Below are positions 14,059-18,271 of a DNA stretch of 18,271 bases, in pieces. This DNA is from an uncultured Bacteroidales bacterium (GTDB lineage: Bacteria; Bacteroidota; Bacteroidia; Bacteroidales; Paludibacteraceae). The stretch is taken from assembly GCA_945949375.1 (NCBI GenBank), contig CAMFEN010000004.1, positions 1-18,271 of the forward strand. The letters are read 5' to 3'. Under the pieces are notes generated by a model. The model saw only the letters and a program-made list of their open reading frames with translations, searched no databases and was not told the origin of the DNA. The position numbers were made by a program, and so were the translations under genes. Positions within the stretch are counted from its first letter, which is position 1; every line of letters starts with the position of its first letter.

Positions 14059-14661
14059 GTGAGACCTCTATGGAACCATAGTGCACCATCCCTGTCCCTT
14101 CTCTTGAGAAGGGTAGGGGTGGTGTTCGTGCTTCTGGCAGGGCTCTTGGCGGCTACCGCCGGCTGCTCGCGCGGAGAGATGAAGATAGATCGCGTAGCGC
14201 TCAGCGAGCGCGCCTCGGTGCCGGTGCTGGACGCCAGCGAGGTGAGCACCCTCATATCCGATTCGGGTATTACTCGCTATCGTATCAATGCCCCGCAATG
14301 GCGTATCTACGACAAGGCGAATCCTTCCTATTGGGACTTCCCTAAGGGTATATATTTGGAGAAGTTCGACGAGGAACTGCATGTCAACGCCTCGTTGCGC
14401 TCCGACTATGCTAAGTACTTGGAGGAGGAGCAGATATGGCACCTGACGGGCAATGTCTATGCCGTGAATGAGAAGAACGAGATTTTCGAGACGCCCGAAC
14501 TCTATTGGAACCAGAAGGCTGAGACGGTCTATTCGGACTCAGCCATCAAAATCACCCGCGAGCAGTCCATTATCGAGGGTGTCGGCTTTACTTCCAACCA
14601 AGAGATGACCAAGTATACCATCCTAAAACCGACAGGGGTGTTCCCGATAAAAGAAGAGTAG
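14059..14661 (+). CDS. lptC: LPS export protein LptC (lipoprotein-type start)
   Basis: Part of the Lpt machine that carries lipopolysaccharide from the inner membrane across the periplasm. The body (about residues 65-195) fits LptC/OstA-like beta-jellyroll proteins: T-R-Y-R-I-N-A-P-Q-W-R-I-Y, then the F-D-E-E-L-H-V-N-A-S-L-R-S-D-Y-A motif, then W-H-L-T-G-N-V-Y-A-V-N-E and E-L-Y-W-N-Q-K. The N-terminus has a hydrophobic core and T-A-G-C at 33-36, so C36 may be lipidated. No in-frame ATG precedes that cysteine; the first is M41. The start must be GTG 14059 or TTG 14104, which would give M-R-R-V-G-V-V-F-V. Both lie beside or inside a GC-rich palindromic repeat at 14081-14125. The gene is 3 nt from the TPR gene and surely cotranscribed. 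Confidence 0.88.
   Translation: MRPLWNHSAPSLSLLLRRVGVVFVLLAGLLAATAGCSRGEMKIDRVALSERASVPVLDASEVSTLISDSGITRYRINAPQWRIYDKANPSYWDFPKGIYLEKFDEELHVNASLRSDYAKYLEEEQIWHLTGNVYAVNEKNEIFETPELYWNQKAETVYSDSAIKITREQSIIEGVGFTSNQEMTKYTILKPTGVFPIKEE
14081..14125. repeat. GC-rich palindromic repeat inside the lptC 5' end (copy 2)
   Basis: CCCTTCTC (14096-14103), TT and GAGAAGGG (14106-14113) form a perfect 8-bp palindrome. The flank GTGCACCATCCC (14081-14092) is identical to 16524-16535 in the intergenic repeat block near the window end. Here the repeat is in frame and encodes about S-L-S-L-L-L-R-R-V-G of the LptC signal region. The possible TTG start overlaps the hairpin loop. Confidence 0.8.
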
Positions 14662-14736
14662 TGAGAATTATTCATAATTCATAATTCTTATCTCCGCTAC
14701 GCTCCGAACGATTTTTTCATAATTCATAATTTCCCC
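14662..14736. repeat. AT-rich repeat region before the reductase gene (copies 2 and 3)
   Basis: The 14-mer CATAATTCATAATT is present at 14673-14686 and 14718-14731, flanking CTCCGCTACGCTCCG. The second copy ends 5 nt before the start codon at 14737. The arrangement is the same as before rnhB. No promoter or terminator is visible, so read-through from lptC is possible. Confidence 0.8.
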
Positions 14737-15480
14737 ATGCTTCTTTCCGGAAAAACTGCTATCATCACCGGTGCTGCGCGCGGTATCGGGCGGCAGATCG
14801 CTCTGCTCTTTGCTAAGGAGGGCTGTAATGTAGCTATTACCTATATCGTCTCTTCGGAGCCTGCCGCCGAGGTAGTTGCCGAGGCACAGGCGTTAGGTGT
14901 GCAGGCGAAAGCCTACCTGAGCGACGCGGCGGACTTCGACGCAGCGCACACCGTGGTGCAACAGGTGCTCCAAGATTTTGGCGGGCGCATAGACATCATG
15001 GTGAACAATGCGGGTATCACGCGCGACACCCTCTTGCTGCGCATGACCGAGCAGCAGTGGGACGAGGTCTTGCATATCAACCTCAAGTCGGCATTCAACT
15101 TCACCCACGCCGTCGCACCCGTCATGATGCGCCAACGCGCAGGTTCTATCATCTCGCTCTCGTCGGTCGTTGGGCTGAACGGTAACGCGGGGCAGGCGAA
15201 CTACGCCGCCTCCAAAGCGGGCATCATCGCACTGATGAAGACGACCGCCAAGGAACTGGGTGCACGGGGCGTCAGATCCAATGCTATAGCTCCGGGCTTT
15301 ATTATGACCGATATGACGCAGAGCCTGCCCGAAGAGGTGCACCAACACTTCCTTTCGCTTATCCCCATGAAGCGTGCAGGAAAACCCGAGGAGGTGGCGC
15401 AAGTTGCTCTCTTCCTCGCCTCGGAGATGTCTTCTTATATCTCGGGGCAGGTGATACAAGTAAACGGAGCGATGGGATAA
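14737..15480 (+). CDS. fabG: 3-oxoacyl-ACP reductase, FabG-type SDR
   Basis: Short-chain dehydrogenase of 247 residues, probably using NADPH to reduce 3-oxoacyl-ACP in fatty acid elongation. The cofactor motif T-G-A-A-R-G-I-G is at 11-18 and N-N-A-G at 90-93. The catalytic set is N114, S143 (L-S-S-V-V-G), Y156 and K160 (N-Y-A-A-S-K). The surrounding N-G-N-A-G-Q-A-N-Y-A-A-S-K and the end S-G-Q-V-I-Q-V-N-G are close to true FabG. Other SDR substrates cannot be excluded, and a second fabG may exist elsewhere in the genome. The regulator gene starts 16 bp downstream, so the two are likely cotranscribed. Confidence 0.88.
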   Translation: MLLSGKTAIITGAARGIGRQIALLFAKEGCNVAITYIVSSEPAAEVVAEAQALGVQAKAYLSDAADFDAAHTVVQQVLQDFGGRIDIMVNNAGITRDTLLLRMTEQQWDEVLHINLKSAFNFTHAVAPVMMRQRAGSIISLSSVVGLNGNAGQANYAASKAGIIALMKTTAKELGARGVRSNAIAPGFIMTDMTQSLPEEVHQHFLSLIPMKRAGKPEEVAQVALFLASEMSSYISGQVIQVNGAMG

Positions 15481-15496
15481 AACCACTTACTGATTT

Positions 15497-16342
15497 ATGC
15501 TATATACAAAGTCTCATAAGATGAGCCAGTTGATGGCGCAGGAACATGACGCGATAATGATTATCAGTCGTTTCGGTTTGCCTATGGGCGTAGGAGAACA
15601 AACGATAGAAGAAGTGTGTGCGGCACACGGCGTACATTGTCAGACTTTCCTCGCCGTAGTGAATCATAAGTTGCAGGAGGCGGACGTAGACATAGAGAAA
15701 GTGGATGTGGAGACACTGCACACCTACTTAAGAAATGCACATGCCTACTTTGTGGACTTTCAGTTACCCCGCTTGCGTCGTGCATTGATAGAAGCCGTAT
15801 ATCCTTCAGAGACTGCCAGCCGCATACCGATACTGATTCTGCAATCATTCGACCAGTTCGTGCAGGAGATACGCACACACGTGGAGAATGAAGACAGAGG
15901 CAGATGGGTGAGCCACAAGCAGGGCGATGAGCCGCCCGTAACGAGCAAATTGTCCGAACTGAAAAATCTCATCATCAAATACTATCCATCGGACATATCG
16001 GACGTGAAACATACATACGCCCTCATCGCCGTAATGAATGACCTATACGACACAGAGCAAGATTTCATCACCCACTGCGCTATTGAAGACGACATCCTCC
16101 TGCCAGCGTTGGCATTGGATCGCGGAAAACAGAACACCGAAGGTGGTGTGCTCTCCGAACGGGAACGGGAGGTGCTGGTGCAAGTAGCAAAAGGAATGAG
16201 CAACAAAGAGATAGCAGATGCGCTATGCCTATCTACACACACCGTCATCACCCACCGCAAAAACATCGCAGCCAAACTTAATATCCATTCCACCGCAGGA
16301 CTGACCATCTACGCCATCGCCAACGGACTGTTGGAGATTTAG
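15497..16342 (+). CDS. LuxR-type regulator with a ScdA_N/hemerythrin-like di-iron sensor module
   Basis: 281 residues in three parts. Residues about 18-60 resemble the ScdA_N (DUF542) domain of RIC iron-centre repair proteins: R-F-G-L-P-M-G-V-G-E, then E-E-V-C-A-A-H-G. The usual Cys-Cys pair is replaced by M-G. Residues 75-205 resemble the hemerythrin-like four-helix bundle. H82, H128, E132, H172, H193 and E197 fall where RIC/YtfE proteins have H84, H129, E133, H160, H204 and E208, and both H-x3-E pairs are kept. Residues 219-278 are a LuxR/GerE helix-turn-helix (L-S-E-R-E-R-E-V-L, then M-S-N-K-E-I-A-D-A-L, then S-T-H-T-V-I-T-H-R-K-N-I). It probably senses O2, NO, redox or iron and controls transcription. 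It follows fabG by 16 bp. The domain calls rest on motif spacing only. Confidence 0.8.
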   Translation: MLYTKSHKMSQLMAQEHDAIMIISRFGLPMGVGEQTIEEVCAAHGVHCQTFLAVVNHKLQEADVDIEKVDVETLHTYLRNAHAYFVDFQLPRLRRALIEAVYPSETASRIPILILQSFDQFVQEIRTHVENEDRGRWVSHKQGDEPPVTSKLSELKNLIIKYYPSDISDVKHTYALIAVMNDLYDTEQDFITHCAIEDDILLPALALDRGKQNTEGGVLSEREREVLVQVAKGMSNKEIADALCLSTHTVITHRKNIAAKLNIHSTAGLTIYAIANGLLEI

Positions 16343-16373
16343 CGATTTAGCAGGCGGGGATGCTATGGTATTT

Positions 16374-16434
16374 AACAATTTGACAATTTGACAAATTACA
16401 ATTTGACCTTTTAGTTTGTATTTGACAAATTACA
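16374..16434. repeat. AATTTGACA / AAATTACAA repeat
   Basis: AATTTGAC occurs at about 16376, 16385 and 16400, with TATTTGAC further on, and GACAAATTACAA occurs twice. The units are 8-9 bp and mix with each other, as in the other AT-rich intergenic repeats of this window. Confidence 0.7.
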
Positions 16435-16523
16435 AAGCGCCGCTAAGCGGCTGGGAGCCGAGCGTACCTTGCCGCCCCTGATTTTCGTATATTCGTTTAT
16501 TTTTCCGTTGCGGTGGTTGCCGA

Positions 16524-16585
16524 GTGCACCATCCCGCCCCTACCCTCTCCCCTCCTTGCAGGAGAGGCGGGGGAGTTTGGCTGCG
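16524..16585. repeat. GC-rich palindromic repeat (copy 3)
   Basis: It starts with GTGCACCATCCC (16524-16535), identical to the flank of the lptC copy. CCTCTCC (16544-16550) pairs with GGAGAGG (16561-16567). The last 22 bases (16564-16585) are identical to 16661-16682 in copy 4. Confidence 0.85.
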
Positions 16586-16626
16586 TACCTCCTTTACTCC
16601 TTTGCGGCTGAATGCCGGGTCCTCCT

Positions 16627-16686
16627 CCCGCCCCCTTACCCCCTCCCCCCCTCTGCGAGGGAGGCGGGGGAGTTTGGCTGCGCACC
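16627..16686. repeat. GC-rich palindromic repeat (copy 4)
   Basis: C-rich left half (runs of C with T), then TCTGCGAGGGAGG and a G-rich right half ending in AGTTTGGCTGCGCACC. Bases 16661-16682 repeat 16564-16585 exactly, 97 bp apart. It ends about 20 bp beyond the 3' end of the pectate lyase gene. Confidence 0.85.
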
Positions 16687-16705
16687 CGGACAGACTGTGG
16701 ATTGG

Positions 16706-18271
16706 TTAATAAGCGAGGTGAGGTACAGCGATGGTTCTATCGCCTGTTTGCAAAACGATGATATGCATCCCTTCGGGGGCAGCGATAGGCTGGAAATATG
16801 TCATGCCTGAGACAAGGTTACCCAACTCTACCTGCAGCAAGAGACGACCGTTGAAATCCAAAACCTTGATACAGCCTCTTCCATCGCGTGGCACCGAGAA
16901 CACCACCAATTCTTGCCCTTCACCTGCGGGACGGACATGGAGCGATGCATCGGCTTCGGGTGTAGTGATTTGCTGAGTGCCCGTGGTGCCTTCCTCTTGC
17001 GGGAGTTCATAGGGTCCCATATCCCAACTGTATCCATATTGCTTGGGCTGCAGATTTGGATAGTCTTGATACAACTGTTCGATAGGCGCGAGGAGGGATG
17101 CCGGCGGCGCAAAGCCTGCATCTACAAGGTCGGTATTGGGCATCAAACGGGCAAAGCGCGTCGGCATAGAGCCATCGCCGCGGCGAGGAGCTAAGGCATC
17201 GGTCTCCGAAAGCGACTGAAAATCATCTTTGCTGATGCCCGTCAGCAGGTGGTTGCTCCAGCCGAGTTTGCTCATCGGGCTTGTTATCGCGTTGTAATCG
17301 TCGCTACCCACAGAGATTTCCTGCTTGCCGAGGCAGATATTGTTGTAGAAATAGGTATTCGCGTCGGAGCCGCCGGACTCGAACATGTAGTCGTAGGCGT
17401 TATCAAACGCCAAGCAGTTGATGAGGACATGCCCGTCTTTGTGGCTGTTGCAATCGAATCCCTTGACCGATGAGGTCTTGTCGCATCCGAAGGCTACGCA
17501 GCGCACGGCATAGTGAATACCTTTGGAGGAGCCGCCGGTGCCGTTGCCGCCTAACTTGATGCCATTGCCGTTGCCGGAGAAAGAAGCCGAGCCATCGAGA
17601 TACTGTTTGGGCCATTGATGGTCTTCCGCATTGCCCGATTCCCAAGCCCAGCACTCGTATAGCAGCACGGCAAAGTCGGTCTCGTAGAGGTCCCATGCAT
17701 CATCAGAGTTGCGCCATGCACGGCATCGGATGAAGCGGTTGCCTATGCCGTTGTGCATCTTGCAGGCGAAGCCATCGGCGTCCGAGCCGTAGTTCATATC
17801 GAAGTCGCAGTTGTGGTGGGAGTCGCAGTCGATGATATCGTTGTAGGCGCAGAAAGAGCCATCATTCTTGCTGCCCAAACCGGAAGCAGAGAAATCGTGC
17901 CCGAAGCCGAGTTGGATACCTGTGTCGAGATTATAGGAGAACTCGCAACGCTCTATGCGGTTGTGCGAGCCTTCGAGTTTGATGGCATTGTCCGCCGCGT
18001 GCATGAGATGGAGACCGAAGAGAATCCAGTAGTTGCCGGTGATGAGCATGCCTCGGTCGCCGACGTTGGCTTTGTTGCGGTTGCAGTCGAGCAGTTGTTG
18101 CTCAAAATCGAATACCGGCACTTCGTTCTCGTATGCCGAGATAACGATAGGCTCTTCCGCCGTACCCGATTGGGTGAGACGTATGGTCAGTTTGTTGTCC
18201 GTGCCGCGCATAGAGATTAAGTATCGCCCGCCGCGAGCGAAGATGACATCGCCTGCCTGCGCCACCGCCAC
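16706..18271 (-). CDS. Family 9 pectate lyase (PL9), 5' end missing
   Basis: Right-handed beta-helix enzyme that splits polygalacturonate by beta-elimination. The 5' end, with the signal peptide, lies beyond the window; the visible part is 521 residues. It opens with A-Q-A-G-D-V-I-F-A-R-G-G, the usual early strand. Counted in the visible part, the calcium site is D166 (D-A-D-G-F-A-C-K), D190, D191 and D194 (N-S-D-D-A-W-D-L). The catalytic lysine is K239 in G-N-G-I-K-L-G-G. The Asp spacing of 24, 1 and 3 equals that of Dickeya Pel9A (D209, D233, D234, D237, with K273). The helix runs to about 330. A linker follows, then about 80 C-terminal residues (V-L-D-F-N-G-R-L-L-L) like a type IX secretion sorting domain. 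Secreted pectin degradation is expected. The GTG at the window edge is not the true start. Confidence 0.92.
   Translation of the reverse strand: MAVAQAGDVIFARGGRYLISMRGTDNKLTIRLTQSGTAEEPIVISAYENEVPVFDFEQQLLDCNRNKANVGDRGMLITGNYWILFGLHLMHAADNAIKLEGSHNRIERCEFSYNLDTGIQLGFGHDFSASGLGSKNDGSFCAYNDIIDCDSHHNCDFDMNYGSDADGFACKMHNGIGNRFIRCRAWRNSDDAWDLYETDFAVLLYECWAWESGNAEDHQWPKQYLDGSASFSGNGNGIKLGGNGTGGSSKGIHYAVRCVAFGCDKTSSVKGFDCNSHKDGHVLINCLAFDNAYDYMFESGGSDANTYFYNNICLGKQEISVGSDDYNAITSPMSKLGWSNHLLTGISKDDFQSLSETDALAPRRGDGSMPTRFARLMPNTDLVDAGFAPPASLLAPIEQLYQDYPNLQPKQYGYSWDMGPYELPQEEGTTGTQQITTPEADASLHVRPAGEGQELVVFSVPRDGRGCIKVLDFNGRLLLQVELGNLVSGMTYFQPIAAPEGMHIIVLQTGDRTIAVPHLAY

Larger units (their letters stand above)
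16343..16705. other. Repeat-filled intergenic region between converging genes
   Basis: These 363 bp hold no convincing gene. From left to right there is a TTTGACA-rich stretch (16374-16434), a small hairpin GCCGCTAAGCGGC (16439-16451), a T-rich spacer, and two GC-rich palindromic repeats (16524-16585 and 16627-16686). Open frames across it are made of repeat sequence. No hairpin is followed by a good T-tract on either strand, so where the regulator and pectate lyase transcripts end is unclear. Confidence 0.7.

Noticed and set aside
16469..16810. Open frames of 60-113 residues across the GC-rich repeats on both strands
   Set aside because: They are Pro/Arg/Gly-rich translations of the palindromic repeats, run into the pectate lyase gene on the other strand, and show no protein-like pattern.
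18242..18271. GTG at the right edge as the true start of the pectate lyase
   Set aside because: The frame stays open to the window edge and no signal peptide is present, so the gene continues beyond 18271.

Overview
The window looks like a chromosomal segment of an uncultured member of the Bacteroidales (Bacteroidota). Three intergenic regions carry promoters of the Bacteroidota type (TTTG or TTG, about 20 nt, then TAnnTTTG), and start codons have AT-rich leaders without clear Shine-Dalgarno sequences. The order coaX / outer-membrane protein / TPR protein / lptC and the C-terminal tails of the two large secreted proteins also fit this phylum. The first 14 bases are Illumina adapter, so the window starts at a contig end.

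Region 1 (15-5494, + strand) is a tight gene string: the end of a TrmH-family RNA methyltransferase, ribonuclease HII (rnhB), signal peptide peptidase SppA, lipid A 4'-kinase (lpxK) and an MsbA-type ABC exporter. lpxK and the exporter overlap by 4 nt, which links a late step of lipid A synthesis to its likely flippase. A strong + strand terminator for this string lies inside the 3' end of the convergent tyrS gene.

Region 2 (5587-8902, - strand) holds tyrosyl-tRNA synthetase and, upstream of it, a 666-residue secreted protein built of several loosely similar segments. A divergent intergenic region (8903-9096) carries back-to-back promoters. The rightward one serves a small membrane-anchored protein conserved in the phylum.

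Region 3 (9707-16342, + strand) starts with type III pantothenate kinase (coaX). A combined terminator/promoter follows, then a PIN-domain toxin and its probable antitoxin. Overlapping the toxin stop codon is an envelope set: outer-membrane beta-barrel protein, TPR protein and LptC. A FabG-type reductase and a regulator come next. The regulator joins a ScdA_N/hemerythrin-like di-iron module to a LuxR helix-turn-helix and is the most distinctive gene here.

Region 4 (16343-18271) is a repeat-filled gap, then the 3' part of a family 9 pectate lyase on the - strand that runs off the window.

Nearly every gap holds short repeats of several families: AT-rich 14-mers, GC-rich palindromes, GACCG units, TTTGACA-like strings and an 11-bp tandem array. 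One GC-rich palindrome appears to have become the translation start and signal-peptide start of lptC. I see no rRNA, tRNA, CRISPR array, insertion sequence or phage gene. No wholly new defence-type system is evident. The best candidates for novelty are the di-iron LuxR regulator, the toxin-antitoxin pair wired into the envelope operon, and the use of repeats as gene-start sequences.
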